Shown piece after piece: positions 1-10,655 of a DNA stretch of 64,000 nt (the stretch's first letter is position 1; every line of letters begins with the position of its first letter). Below the pieces are notes generated by a model, which had not been told where the DNA came from, did not search any database, and saw nothing but the letters and a program-made list of their open reading frames with translations. Source of the stretch: Novakomyces olei (Eukaryota; Ascomycota; Novakomycetes; Novakomycetales; Novakomycetaceae). The stretch lies in contig JADEYG010000007.1 of NCBI GenBank assembly GCA_016906335.1, positions 62,001 to 126,000 on the forward strand, given 5' to 3'. The translations under genes and the position numbers were made by a program.

Positions 1-641
1 AAACGATGAAGTAATTGTGACATAGGCAGGACCAATTCCACCTTCAGCTAAGCCCAAGAGAAATCGTAAAGCAGCCAGGGACCCGAAATTATGAGCCGCC
101 GCTGTTATCAAAAGAATTGCTGCCCAGATGATGCAACTGTAGGCGACGAAGCGACCAGGACGAAACTTTGTAATTAAAACCATGACGATAGGTTGCGATA
201 CAAGGTATCCAAAGTAGAAAATTGATCTAGGTATTTAGTACTTGATTTTAAAACTAATGATTCGGAACTTACGAGCACCAAGAATACTCTTGACCTTTCA
301 AATTCAAATTTGTGATCAATCCATAGATCGCGGACTGCGACATGACACTTTTGTCCATGTACGTAAACATGTAAGAGATAAACATCTAAAAAGGTTAACA
401 GTCGGCTTTGGCGATCCAAAGTATTATTTTTTCTTACCGGTGGCATAACATGAAAGTCGATCTTGCGCAAAAGAGCCTTCTCTTCCTCGTTTGTAAAAGA
501 CACAGATCCAACTTCATGTAGGTACTGGAGCGCTTCATCTGGTGCAGTAAAGGCTGTACCTTTAGTAGCATCAAGAGGTAGAACCTCTCCATTCTCCCTA
601 TCTGCATCAATCACCTCGGTGATGTTTTCTGCTTTCTCCAT
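1..641 (-). CDS. Dal5/allantoate-permease-type MFS transporter, N-terminal part (runs off the left edge)
   Basis: Plasma-membrane anion:cation symporter of the Dal5-like major facilitator family, a family that carries allantoate, ureidosuccinate, vitamins and organic acids or sulfonates. Exons on the minus strand: 438..641, 273..385 and 226 to beyond base 1, with introns starting GTAAGA and GTAAGT. The splice restores MPPMFISYMFTYMDKSVMSQ followed by SAIYGLITNLNLKGQEYSWC, the hallmark TM1-loop of this family. The hydrophilic N-tail (about 65 residues) precedes TM1. It diverges from the TauD-type dioxygenase at 1357 and shares a GATA-rich promoter with it. The same arrangement recurs at 59448-62885. 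Substrate unknown; uptake of the dioxygenase substrate is inferred. The C-terminal two thirds lie outside the window. Confidence 0.88.
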
Positions 642-1356
642 AGTATAGTGTTAATACTAGGGACGATATATAAAGTATAATAGACCCGCAACAAAATGCG
701 TGTATAAATAATTATCAAGCTAAAAAAGGTGATTGGGGAAAATAGTGACAGGTACAAGTAACTCGAGAGATAGAGCCAAAGTCTTGTGGGTAAATGTGGA
801 GCAGAACCTTGTGGTTCAAAACTCGAAGACAGCGCTCTTTTATGGACTTAGGAATGGATGCCTCACGACCTTTTAAGCAGATAAAGGGACTTGAAAAAGA
901 TAAGTTGCGTTTGATTGTCTATAGTCTCTATCAAGCGTGTTATACACCATTGACAACACCTTATTACTGATAAACGTTATCTCAAGTGCGTCGGCTGTAA
1001 AAAGTACGGAATACTTGCCCAAATATGGTTAATAAAGCGACAGTGCGGAAAACTGACCAATTTGAGACGTGCGACACGCAAACTTGCAAAGTCCATATCA
1101 TATCAGTCAGTATCGTTTCACGATTATGTGTAACCACGTAAAGCAGGCAATTGCCGCTGATTACGGAAGAGCGGCTCGCATTGCAATAATCCGACCTTGC
1201 AAACTATTCGAGCATTATAAAGAAGGACAAATTCACTCCAAGTTGCTCTGAATTCTGGCAAGAAAACGGGACGTTTTCTACCAAACAGACACAGGCAGCT
1301 TTGAAATTCGACCGAAAAGCAGACTAGAAACGAGAATCGGAGCATAAAAAGTAAAA
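642..1356. promoter_or_regulatory. Divergent promoter between MFS transporter and TauD dioxygenase
   Basis: No gene seen. TATA-like stretch (atatataaag) near 666-675 lies close upstream of the transporter ATG. Several GATA cores (gataa/ttatc) appear between about 880 and 990. This fits nitrogen-regulated GATA-factor control; that is inference. Confidence 0.45.
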
Positions 1357-2683
1357 ATGGCAACAACGGCTATTGTGCAAACACAAGAGAAGGTGGACTC
1401 AAAGAAGCCGCGATGGAACACATCACTGCTCCCGCCCAGAAAAGACTTTGTGCCGCCAAAGACTTTTGTCTTCCCTGCTTTGCTGCAAGAAGTGCCTCTG
1501 AACCCGGATGGGCCCACAGAAGTTCCACAGAAAACAGTTCGTGATTATTCCAAAGAATACGTAAGTCCGGAAACAAGAAAGGAAAAATTGAAAATGCAAT
1601 TAAAGCAATTAAAAAGCATCTAGCTGACATTTATGTAGTACAAGTACAAGCATTTCCTGCCACACAATACCATCACTTCTGAGCCTGCACTAACGCCTTA
1701 CGATCATGTGGATCCGGCTTCGCGAGCTGATCCTGAAAAGAAGGCTTTGTTTGCAGCCATGAAGAAAAGACGTGACGTTACGCCTGTGATTGGTACAGAA
1801 GTGGATGGTGTTCAGCTTACGGAATTGACGAATGAGCAAAAGGACGAGCTTGCTTTGTATGTTGCGGAGCGTGGAGTTGTTGTTTTCCGTAATCAAAATT
1901 TCAAAGATCTCAGTCCAGAGGAACTCAAGGAATACGGATCTTACTTTGGCCGCTTACATGTACATCAATGGGGTACTCATGTGAGAGACCACCCTGAACT
2001 CGTTGTTGTCTTTCGCGACAGTGAGGGAACTTACTTTGACAGTAAGGCCACTGACGCCCTTAACACGACTCAATGGCACTCTGATATGACATATGAAGTG
2101 TAAGACTCGCAATTTTTCGCTTCTTGTCTTCTATATTTTATACAATTCTCGTCCCATGCTGACCCTTAATAGAAACCCGCCTGGAACTACCTTTTTGACT
2201 CAGATTGAAACTCCAGATGTCGGCGGAGATACTCTTTATCTAAGCGCGGTAGAGGCCTTTAGCCGTCTTTCCAAGCCAATGCAAACCTTCTTGGAAGGCC
2301 TGGAGGCAGTACATTCTGGGAAGCAGCAAAACTTGAAATCAAACAAGACAAATCTTATACGCCGACCTGGAATTGAGACTGTTCACCCAGTCGTCCGCCG
2401 ACACCCCGTGACCGGAGCAAAAGCACTATGGATCAATCCAGAATACACTTCCAAGATAGTGGGCTTAAAATCGGATGAAAGCGACAATCTACTTAAATTT
2501 CTGTTTGATCATTTGCAGAAGGGACTGGACTTTCATACTAGAGTGAAATGGGAGCCTGGAAGTGTAACGGTTTACGATAATCGTATGGTCTTGCACTCTG
2601 TCGTTCTTGATTATCCTGTCGGACAAAAAGGCCGCCGTCATTTGCTTCGAGTTACACCACAGGCAGAGAAGCCGGCATTTTAG
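1357..2683 (+). CDS. TauD/TfdA-family Fe(II)/2-oxoglutarate dioxygenase (Jlp1-like)
   Basis: Exons 1357..1560, 1639..2099 and 2173..2683 give 391 aa. The first junction (KEY/YKYKHFLP) and the second (MTYEV/NPPGTTFL) restore family motifs. The fold is that of sulfonate/taurine 2OG dioxygenases, which hydroxylate the carbon next to the sulfonate and release sulfite. The Fe(II) ligands are visible as HxD in QWHSD (about H215, D217) and the distal His in VLHS (about H363). The 2OG-binding Arg lies in RRHLLRVTP. Length matches yeast Jlp1 (about 410). No targeting signal is seen, so probably cytosolic. It diverges from an MFS transporter. Its paralogue at 61660 sits in the same arrangement. The exact substrate cannot be read from sequence. 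Confidence 0.9.
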
Positions 2684-3060
2684 ATAGTGTATTAGTTGTT
2701 GGTTTAAAATCCTGGATATGAAAAGCTTGTGAAGTTGAGGGAGAAGGGTGTCGGTAGCAAATGTTTAGGTAACCACATATTCTGGCAAGTAGGCGTAGAA
2801 AGTAACTTTAATTACCGTAAAGCTCGCTGTAATTCGTACAAAATAAAAATTTGGGTTTATTGTCTATTCAGAACATATAAAGGCCATTGACTGATGGTGT
2901 ATGTAGTTCACCGATTTTTACTTGTCTGACTAACCCTAACCCTTTAGTTTGTTAAGCAACTTATGTGATACTAAATAACCCTACCTGTAATTAATTAGTT
3001 CTTTCAAGAGTATTATGTCACTCAACAAATAAATTGTTCCCTCTAAGACTATCAATTTCT
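2684..3060. other. Convergent 3' intergenic region with a short telomere-like motif
   Basis: Lies between two convergent genes. It holds CTAACCCTAACCCT at 2930-2943, which is just over two units of the TTAGGG telomere-type repeat, also the recognition site of Tbf1-type proteins. Otherwise AT-rich with no ORF of note. Confidence 0.4.
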
Positions 3061-4299
3061 CTAAACTTTACTCATGATTGGATCCAGCAGCTCCCGCTCT
3101 GGAAAAGCATGCGCTTTCTCTGACATTTCCATAGGCTTGACTTGAGGGCGCCATGCCCAAGCTTCCTTGAGGGAGGCAGGGAGCTTGTCTTCGATGCTGT
3201 CCGCAACATATTTCCCAATAACAGGCAGAAACTTGAAGCCATGAGCAGATCCTGCAGTAGCAATATGCAATCCTTTTGCCGGATGGGCTCCGATTACAAA
3301 GTGCAAGTCATTGCTATCCAAATCCCAGCAAAGTCGTGGGTTTATCCAAGGCCTTTCAGCAACCTGCGGAATTGTCTCGGCAACAAAATCACGAATCTCT
3401 CTTTCCATTACAGGTGGGATTCCAATTTCCGGGTGGTCCTTTGCTGAAATCTTTCGCGATAGAGGCGTGTTTTTGTAGTTGGCAAGGAATCTAACGGTTG
3501 TAACCTTCATGATATTGTCTTTGTTTGGTGGAAAGATAATGCCTCTTTCAAGATGATCCATTATCGGTATATCCTTGTACAGCTTTGCTTCTTCTGGTGT
3601 AAGCTGAACATGGCCGACACAATGAGCTTTGGCATTGAGCGTATTGTTTGCATTGACAAGCGCGCCTGATCCTGCTCCGGCCGCCAGTACGACTAGCGAG
3701 CTAGGAATAAACTTGTTTTCAGTAGTAATCACACCATTGCAATCTCCCGTTTCATTGAAAGAAATTTTCGAAATGCTGAAAGTCTCTCCACAAAGAAACT
3801 TCACTCCCATAGCCTCAGCTGCTTTGGCCATAGACAAAGTCGCTCCCGCTGCATCTGCCCATCCGGCCATTGGGTTCCATAGTGTAGTCCAGTCCGGGAA
3901 ACTTCCATCCGCAAGTGGTGCAAAACGTTTACGAATTGTCTCTGCTGAAACATATTCTGCTCCCTTTACGCCGAGAGCTTGGTTGTTTTCTAATGATTTT
4001 TTGATGAAGCCTTTGCCGGCACCGCTAGAAGCCAAGAGCCAGCCTGAACGGTGATAGTGCTCATTGAATATAGTATTAGGATCGGCCCACTCGTTAATAG
4101 CCTCTATACCGAGCTGCGAGTAAATAGGCTCCGAGTAATCTGACCGAATGACTTTGTTAATATCAGTGGAAGCTGCTTCGAAGCTGGGAACGGGGAACCT
4201 GTCCAGAACGACTACATTACTGTAGCCACGTTTTGCCAAATGGTATGCCGTAGAAACACCAAAAGCTCCTGCGCCAACGACAACAATCTTGTCCTCCAT
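3061..4299 (-). CDS. Fructosyl-amino-acid oxidase / sarcosine-oxidase-family flavoprotein
   Basis: FAD oxidase of the MSOX/amadoriase family (412 aa). These enzymes oxidise the C-N bond of N-substituted amino acids and give H2O2. The dinucleotide motif VVVGAGAFGVSTAYHL is near residue 6. PRLCWDLDSNDLHFVIG carries the Cys that in relatives holds FAD covalently, and GSAHGFKFLPVIGK is the active-site tail. It ends in SKV, a weak PTS1-like tripeptide; relatives are often peroxisomal (SKL/AKL). Start: an in-frame Met exists at 4329, but a TATATA lies at about 4334-4339, so the Met at 4299 is preferred. It diverges from an amino-acid permease at 5300, and both promoters share TTGCGTGGGCTGT and CTCGCAAGTTTT. 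Amadoriase versus sarcosine or pipecolate oxidase is undecided. Confidence 0.85.
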   Translation of the reverse strand: MEDKIVVVGAGAFGVSTAYHLAKRGYSNVVVLDRFPVPSFEAASTDINKVIRSDYSEPIYSQLGIEAINEWADPNTIFNEHYHRSGWLLASSGAGKGFIKKSLENNQALGVKGAEYVSAETIRKRFAPLADGSFPDWTTLWNPMAGWADAAGATLSMAKAAEAMGVKFLCGETFSISKISFNETGDCNGVITTENKFIPSSLVVLAAGAGSGALVNANNTLNAKAHCVGHVQLTPEEAKLYKDIPIMDHLERGIIFPPNKDNIMKVTTVRFLANYKNTPLSRKISAKDHPEIGIPPVMEREIRDFVAETIPQVAERPWINPRLCWDLDSNDLHFVIGAHPAKGLHIATAGSAHGFKFLPVIGKYVADSIEDKLPASLKEAWAWRPQVKPMEMSEKAHAFPERELLDPIMSKV

Positions 4300-4354
4300 A
4301 TTGCGTTTAAATTGACTGTGCGATGCCATGCGGATATATACTCGATGATTAATT

Positions 4355-4379
4355 TTGCGTGGGCTGTCTCGCAAGTTTT
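4355..4379 (+). promoter_or_regulatory. Composite element TTGCGTGGGCTGT + CTCGCAAGTTTT, copy A
   Basis: Both words lie side by side (4355..4367 and 4368..4379), just upstream of the oxidase TATA. They recur exactly, in swapped order, at 5094-5140 before the permease. TTGCGTGGGCT also occurs inverted before the monooxygenase at 34132. Likely a shared transcription-factor site; the factor is unknown. Confidence 0.5.
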
Positions 4380-5093
4380 ACCCATTTTTCGGCTCTTATT
4401 GCCAGCAAGATTGGTCGGCTCAAGGGGCTAGTCGATGATAGCGCATGAGATTACTTCCAATTTCGACTTTGAGGTCAGACTGGGGTACATATGCTGGGAA
4501 CGTTACTTGTATGGTAACGCAGGTAAGCGCTATCCGCCTTCAGCGATGTTCTACGATCGCCGTCCCGTATATTAGAATTCTGAATAATAATAACTCGAAT
4601 ACCGTAATGGCCTTGATTACTGCCTGTACATTGTACGTTTGCTCTATGTTTATTCTATGTAGCCATAACCTTTTCGACAATAGAAATAGAAATGGAAAAT
4701 AAAAATATAGATCATAACAGCAATGGAATGAAATCAAAAGCAAGACGGTTTGCAATATTAACACTAATCTAAGCTTTTGCAGCGTCAATGAAACTTGTTG
4801 GTTTTGATTCTATTATATGCAATGCTTTTTTACTGTAGCGATATAGCTGAAATACACAGATCGCAACTTAGCATCGGTTCCTGTGCACCAAGTTGATAAG
4901 GTCGATTTTCTCTCAGAGTGGCAAAAAGAATGATTACAGTTGTCCATGTTGACCTGATAACGGTTGCTCACAGACAATAAGATCAAAAGCCGCCTGTATC
5001 AAAGTCAAGATTCTCAAATGCGTTCTCGACGCCCACCCAAGTCACACTCCTGTCCGCGTCATTTGATCTCTAGGCGCACAAAGTAGGGTTTTC

Positions 5094-5140
5094 CTCGCAA
5101 GTTTTTGCCAATATTTATTTGACTATCTTGCGTGGGCTGT
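5094..5140 (+). promoter_or_regulatory. Composite element, copy B (CTCGCAAGTTTT ... TTGCGTGGGCTGT)
   Basis: CTCGCAAGTTTT at 5094..5105 and TTGCGTGGGCTGT at 5128..5140 are exact copies of the words at 4355-4379. Copy B lies about 160 bp upstream of the permease ATG. Confidence 0.5.
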
Positions 5141-5299
5141 TGCTGAGATAAAAGACTACTTATCTATTATAATATAAGACTTGTGTTATACTATATAAAG
5201 CCACGGCTTGCATGAACTGAACGGCTTGTCGCCGAATATTTACGATCTGGTCTCAATACATCAACTTGTTATCTTTTTTTATTGTGCCTTCAAAGTACA

Positions 5300-7319
5300 A
5301 TGGACGGACAACCGAATTATGATGTGGAAAAAGATGTTCACTTGGGAGCAAAGGCTGTGTCTCCCGCATCGGAGGCAGAAGTAGTTGATATCGGGTACGG
5401 TGGGCTGGTTGAAAATGTGCAGGGAAATTATAAGAAGACTATGAGTGGACGGCACGTTCAGGTAAGCCATTTGAAATATATGTTTTGCTGACTCAAAAGA
5501 TTCTCGCGTTCGGTATTTTTGTCGATTATTATAAAGGCATTTTCTAATTGTGAAAGGCGGTACGATCGGAGCTGGAATATTTATATCAACTGGACACGCG
5601 TTAAGAGAGTAAGTGTTTTATCTAAATTACGAATAAGCTAATTGAATCAGAGCTGGTCCTGGAAACATGGTTTTAGGATACGGTTTGGTTGTTACACAAG
5701 TTCTTGCGGTACTGATGGTTCTTGCTGAGCTTGTCGTGGCGTTTCCTACAAGCGGAAATTTTGTCGATTACACAAACAGATTCGTCGGTGGTGGTGAAGG
5801 TATGTCAGAATCTACTTGTATATATCTTGTTGACATTCACAGCATTTGGCATAGCGATTGCGGAATGGATAGCGTGGACATCTACTATTGGGTACTTCCT
5901 TTTTTACAAAAGTCCTGTTTTAACATACAGATTTGAAGCTTCAGCCTTTTCGGGCCTTGTCGAATTTTGGTCAGATAAATGTCCACGGGCCGTACTCATT
6001 ACAATATTTCTTGTTTGTACGCTTGCTATCCATTTTTTTCCGGTCAGAATTTTCGGTGAATTTGAATTTTTGACATGCTCGGCGCGTATAATTGTCATTA
6101 CCATTTTCATTATCACTTCTTGTGTCGTAATTGCAGGAGGTGCACCTGAAGGAGGACGCTTAACTGGACAGTATTGGCATTATGGACCCGTGTTTCATCA
6201 CGCCTTCAAAGTGAGAAAAAAGTCATTTTTCTTTTTATTAATATTCAGGGATTCATTACTTGCGCTGCACTTGCTTGCTCGGCCATTGGAGATCAAGTGA
6301 TTGTTGGTATGATGGCAGCTGAAGCCCAGAATCCTGCTATGATCATGCCTCGGTCCGTCAAGCTTACGTTCTTTCGTTGCGGATTTGTATATATGATCAC
6401 AATCATATTTATCACAATCTTGGTACCGCAAAACGACCCTGATCTCTTCAGTGAATCGTCTATTGGCGCATCACCTCTCGTCATTGCCTTCAAGCGAGCC
6501 GGGATTAAAGTTCTGCCATGTAAGTTGTTATTTTATTCTAATTTCTTTTGTTCAAATATTTTTTATTGGAATTAAAAGCTAAATTTGAACCCAAGCAATC
6601 CTTAATGGAGTCATGATTGCCGGTCTGTTGGCTATAGCCACCGAGTCGCTTTACATTTCCTCTCGAGTTTTACGTGAAATGGGTCGTCTTCGATTCGCTC
6701 CTCGTTTTTTCCAGCATGTCGATAAACGTGGTCGCCCAACTTGGGCATTAATCTTCACGGGAGCTATCGGTGTTTTGTTTTCCTATCTCAATTTGTCATC
6801 AGGTGGCACAACTGTCTTTCTATGGTTTGCAGACATTGCTTCGGTAAGATATACAGTGTTACCAGAAACATTATTTTTCTAATTTTGCAGACGGCATGGT
6901 TCTTTGTATGGGTTATGTTAAGCGTTGTGAGCCTAAGATTTCACCGGGCAATCAGGCTTCAGAGCAGCGATATTTTTTCACAACCATGGTCGTACCGGAT
7001 GCCCTTTTATCCATTCGCCCCGGTCTATCTTCTTGTATCATCCATAGTTTGCTTGGGCGGAATGATTTATGTGGGTGCGTCACCAATTGGAGCAAGCTCT
7101 TCCGCGAATAGCTTCTTCCAAGAAAATATTGGAATAATTGTCGTCATATTCTTTGCTATTGTTTACAAGATCTATTACCGCACGAATTTAGTCGACCTCA
7201 ACAAGGCCGACTTGGCTACCGGACGTTTTTATCCAACCGAAGAAGAGTCCATGGCTATGGAAAAATACAAGAGTTTACCGCTTTCTCGACGACTTTTGTC
7301 GTACTTGAACGGAACGTGA
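5300..7319 (+). CDS. Amino-acid permease (APC superfamily, YAT-type), nine exons
   Basis: Twelve-TM plasma-membrane amino-acid importer, 550 aa. Exons: 5300..5461, 5500..5512, 5557..5608, 5651..5799, 5843..5891, 5931..6210, 6249..6519, 6596..6843, 6891..7319. Introns are 38-76 nt. Exon 2 is only 13 nt (ILAF plus one base); skipping it breaks frame and removes the conserved RHVQILAFGGTIGAGIF run of TM1. Other family marks: EAGPGN, FWSDKCPRAV, VLPSILNGVM and TESLYISSRVLREMGR. The 39-nt intron 5892..5930 is in frame and without stop; it is called spliced because removal restores the TIGFEASAFSGLVEFW alignment. It diverges from the flavin oxidase, suggesting import of that enzyme's substrate (inference). 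Confidence 0.9.
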
Positions 7320-7683
7320 GCGTTGGACCGAACTTACGGATTTTTTAGATTTTTTTTCAATATATACGTCGGAGTTACGTTTAAGATTTAGCTTTCCGAA
7401 GACTTGTTACCACGACAACCTTTAGTATAAGTATTGTTTCTATTTTAGAATAAACTAAGTAGTAACCCAGCTACCCCTAATACTCTGCAGTAGCATGTAA
7501 TTCTGACAACTTTTATGCAGCAAGCCCAGTTTTGACCCTAGGGTTAATGTACCCGTTGCAAATATTTTTGAGACTGCAGGAAGAAGTCACGAGTATGATC
7601 TCATGAGGACGGCAGTTCAACGTATTGAACTATGTTTTGCCTGGGCTATCAGTGCAGAATCCTTTGGATCAATTATCTGAACT
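7320..7683. other. Intergenic region
   Basis: Downstream of the permease and upstream of the OTU gene. No conserved element, tRNA or ORF recognised. Confidence 0.4.
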
Positions 7684-9095
7684 ATGGCTTCCAAACCATC
7701 ATTGCGAAGCAGAGCGGAAAAGAAGCCCCGGCGACGTGGAGCAAATACTACCTTTGACGATCTGGATCAATTTGAGTCAAAGGAACTTTCGCATCAAGTA
7801 CACCGAATGACTTTGGCTAAACTTGCTAATACAATTACTAGCTGGCTGATATGGGACTGTATATCAAGGATATGGTCGGTGACGGAAATTGTCTTTTCAG
7901 TATGTCGTATTTCTGTATAGGCTTTCACTAAACAACCATCATCACAGGGTATACGTTTGCAAATTGTCGGCTGTTTCGATGTACTAAATGATATGCATGA
8001 AAGAGCACTGTCTGATCAGTTTTTCGGCCATCCGCGGAATTTTGATTTGGTGCGTCGAAGGATCGTTGAATTTGAACGCGCACATGGTTCTTATTTTGCC
8101 GGCTTCATAGATGACTCGGAGCCCTGGAACCAGCATCTCCACCGAATGGCTCAGGATGGTAAAAATGTCCACAGAATTTTAATTGCCATGGCTGACTTTT
8201 TGTTGAAGGAACTTTTGGAGATAATATTGAATTAGTGGCATTTGCAGGTGCTTTTTGTCGCAATATTCGCATATACCACCCGGGATATATTTACACTATC
8301 CCATACTCACCAGAAGCCACTGACACGGATGGTCTTTTTGACAAAGACTATGACGCGGATCCTGTGATCGACTGTACTCCCCAAAACGAAGAGATTCATA
8401 TTGCATATGTATGTAAAATTGTCTTAATTGCTATATCGTTCAAATCAATTTATCAATTAGTATTCCATTGGTTTTGTTTCTGAGGGATATAACCTGCTGA
8501 AAAGGAAAGTGTTTCTAACAAATAGCATTCTTGGGAACATTACTCCAGTGTTCGGAATATAGACGGGCCTCATACGAATTTGCCGCACGTCGAACCTAAA
8601 GAAACTCCCGGATGCGCAGCAGCGGCGGCAGAGGAAAGGAGAAGAATACACCAACAGCAACTCTCAGACCCTAACCGGCCTGCTTCTGACGTTGAAAAGA
8701 CAGTTATGGCGAGTGTTCCTGGCTGTTCATTGCGACTTGCAAGAAAGACTTTAATAGCCGTTAACAGTAATATTAATTCCGCGGTTGACGCACTATTGGA
8801 AGCAGACCAATGGGAAGATGAAGACGAAGGGGCAGAGAAGTCGGTCAATGAAGCGGCAAACGAATTTTCGCCTTCGGCATCTGAAACTCAGGGCACGAGT
8901 GGTGATGGAAAGGCCATTTCCAAGGCTCCCGCCATAATACGAACATCCGCTAGAGAACGAAAGGATAAAGCAAAGAGCGCGCAAAAGGAGCGCGCACTGG
9001 CAAAGAAACGGGCAAAGAGGATCGTTAACGAGCCAGCGCAAACAAAAGACGATCAAAGAGCAGCCGAGTTGCGTATGAAACTAATGTCTATATAG
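7684..9095 (+). CDS. OTUD3-type OTU deubiquitinase with UBA-like tail
   Basis: Cysteine protease that removes ubiquitin from proteins. Exons: 7684..7797, 7842..7899, 7948 (a single base), 8004..8158, 8209..8408, 8526..9095; 365 aa. The OTU domain spans about residues 39-195: catalytic Asp52 and Cys55 in VGDGNCLFRALSDQF, and catalytic His181 in HSWEHYSSVRN. A UBA-like helical stretch (MASVPGCSLRLARKTL then AVDALLEADQ) and a lysine-rich tail follow, as in OTUD3. The conserved Arg in CLFRAL is only made if two introns, 7900..7947 and 7949..8003, flank a 1-nt exon (G at 7948). Both introns have canonical ends and good branch sites (CACTAAAC, TACTAAAT). A nested intron would give the same mRNA. 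Expected in cytosol or nucleus. Confidence 0.87.
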
Positions 9096-9344
9096 ATGTC
9101 AGAAAGGCAAGATTACCTTATGTAACAAAAGTATAGTAAATATAGAATGACGATGATTTACCTGGTGTTTTGAGGGAATAGATGTAAATTCGATTTGGCT
9201 CTAGCAGCTGAATAGATTACGCAAGGCTATATATAAAAGAAAGAAGAACAATAATAATATGTATATACAAATAACCCGATTTTATGTACACAAGGTGCGA
9301 CTGAAGCATCCCGTTCTACTGACCTTAACGACCCGGCCTGTTGC

Positions 9345-10655
9345 TTATTCGACCTGCTCCATCAATTTAATGGATTTGATAACTAACCCGCGATCATAAT
9401 CGCTCTGAGGCCAGCTAGGCAGCCAGCTGTCTCGAGCTTCCCAGAACTGAGCAGCGGCATTTTTGTTGCTGTTAACCCAAGGCTTATTACCCCGTCCATC
9501 CGGGAACCAGCCGTTGGTTCCGCCTACATCGACGTTGAGAATCAAGAAAAATTGTTGATCAAACGGCGTCGATTTCCGCCCTGTTGCCCAAATATCCAGC
9601 ATGGCAGTGGAATTAGACCCCGTCAACCCGACAAAATCACCACGTTCCCAAAATGATTCGTGGAAAGGAACGTAGAGAATTTGCAACAAACGGCTGTCCA
9701 TAAAAGTATACAAAAAGTTTCGACTCCACTCTAAGCCAAATGTATGAAACTCTTGACTGAAATCGTGGTAGACACCCTGCAGGGCCGCCGTCGTCTTGTA
9801 GTACCTGTCGTACGCCATCTCCGGACCCCAATGAAGCGTGCTTTTAACCTCATTACGTCCGGCCCGGTAGCCGAGGTAGGTGTGATTGTTCCCCACCGAT
9901 TCAGCAATATCGATCTCGCCAGACCGAGGCCACACGCCGTACACGTTATCCACGGGCATCATCCAAATAGCCGGCCACAGCCAATCACCGCGAGGAAACT
10001 TGGCCGTTACCTCAACCCGGCCGTACCGAATACTTTGCCGAGTCTTTAGTCGAGCCGATCGGACAGGCGGCAGGACACGGCCCAGCGTAGCATTTGACGT
10101 CACTGCACAGTCTGCATCATTCTGAGAAGTACACACACCAGACTCTGTAAGATTTACAGAGTATCCATCAAGCAAATCGCTTTCGCTCAGTATATCGGTC
10201 GTGAGTGTGGGCACAATGTACAGCATGCCGTCTTTAACGTAAGAATTACGTGAACTATTGGTCGCCCAATCAAAGACGCCATTTCCAAACCCTCCGACTT
10301 GCTGTTCGTGGATGAAAATGTCTTTGCTGATCTCGTCAAAGTACGGAATATCAATAACGGTTCTGTACTTGTAGTTTGGCGCTTTATGATAACCCCAAAA
10401 AGCCATAAAGCCAATGATACCCAGGCCACATATAGCGGCGCTCACGACAAAGATGCCCGGCATGTAGAGACGGAACACGCGTTTACGCGCGTGCAGCCAA
10501 GGCTTCTCAATAGGGCCATTAATCAGGCTCGTGCGGTGAACGTACCGCCGATGCCGACGGCCACCACCACTTAACAGCGATGACGTTCTTGAGGACGTGT
10601 AAGCCGGTCCCACTGCTGCTCCTGCGGCCGATTTTTCACTAATACTTGAATCCAT
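9345..10655 (-). CDS. Type II membrane GH16 beta-glucanase/transglycosylase-like protein
   Basis: Single exon, 436 aa. A basic, Ser-rich cytosolic tail is followed by one TM helix (about residues 66-88) and a luminal or extracellular GH16 beta-jellyroll domain. The catalytic signature GEIDIAE puts nucleophile E247, D249 and acid/base E252 in place, with WPAIWMMP just before it. N-glycosylation sequons (NSS, NLT, NAT, NHT, NST) support an outside domain. The layout resembles Kre6/Skn1, but the protein is much shorter and its core looks more like beta-1,3-glucan-type GH16. A role in cell-wall glucan assembly or remodelling is inferred. The promoter side (10656 on) is free of genes for 1.6 kb. 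Confidence 0.82.
   Translation of the reverse strand: MDSSISEKSAAGAAVGPAYTSSRTSSLLSGGGRRHRRYVHRTSLINGPIEKPWLHARKRVFRLYMPGIFVVSAAICGLGIIGFMAFWGYHKAPNYKYRTVIDIPYFDEISKDIFIHEQQVGGFGNGVFDWATNSSRNSYVKDGMLYIVPTLTTDILSESDLLDGYSVNLTESGVCTSQNDADCAVTSNATLGRVLPPVRSARLKTRQSIRYGRVEVTAKFPRGDWLWPAIWMMPVDNVYGVWPRSGEIDIAESVGNNHTYLGYRAGRNEVKSTLHWGPEMAYDRYYKTTAALQGVYHDFSQEFHTFGLEWSRNFLYTFMDSRLLQILYVPFHESFWERGDFVGLTGSNSTAMLDIWATGRKSTPFDQQFFLILNVDVGGTNGWFPDGRGNKPWVNSNKNAAAQFWEARDSWLPSWPQSDYDRGLVIKSIKLMEQVE

Larger units (their letters stand above)
4300..5299. other. Divergent intergenic region, oxidase/permease
   Basis: One-kilobase shared upstream region with no convincing gene. Besides the two composite elements it has GATA cores (tgataagg near 4894, cctgataac near 4955, gagataaaag near 5146) and a TATA-like tatataaag near 5193 that would serve the permease. 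Confidence 0.5.

Noticed and set aside
5892-5930. Reading straight through the 39-nt in-frame segment of permease 1
   Set aside because: It has GT...CAG ends and its removal restores the TM alignment. Still, retention cannot be excluded without cDNA.
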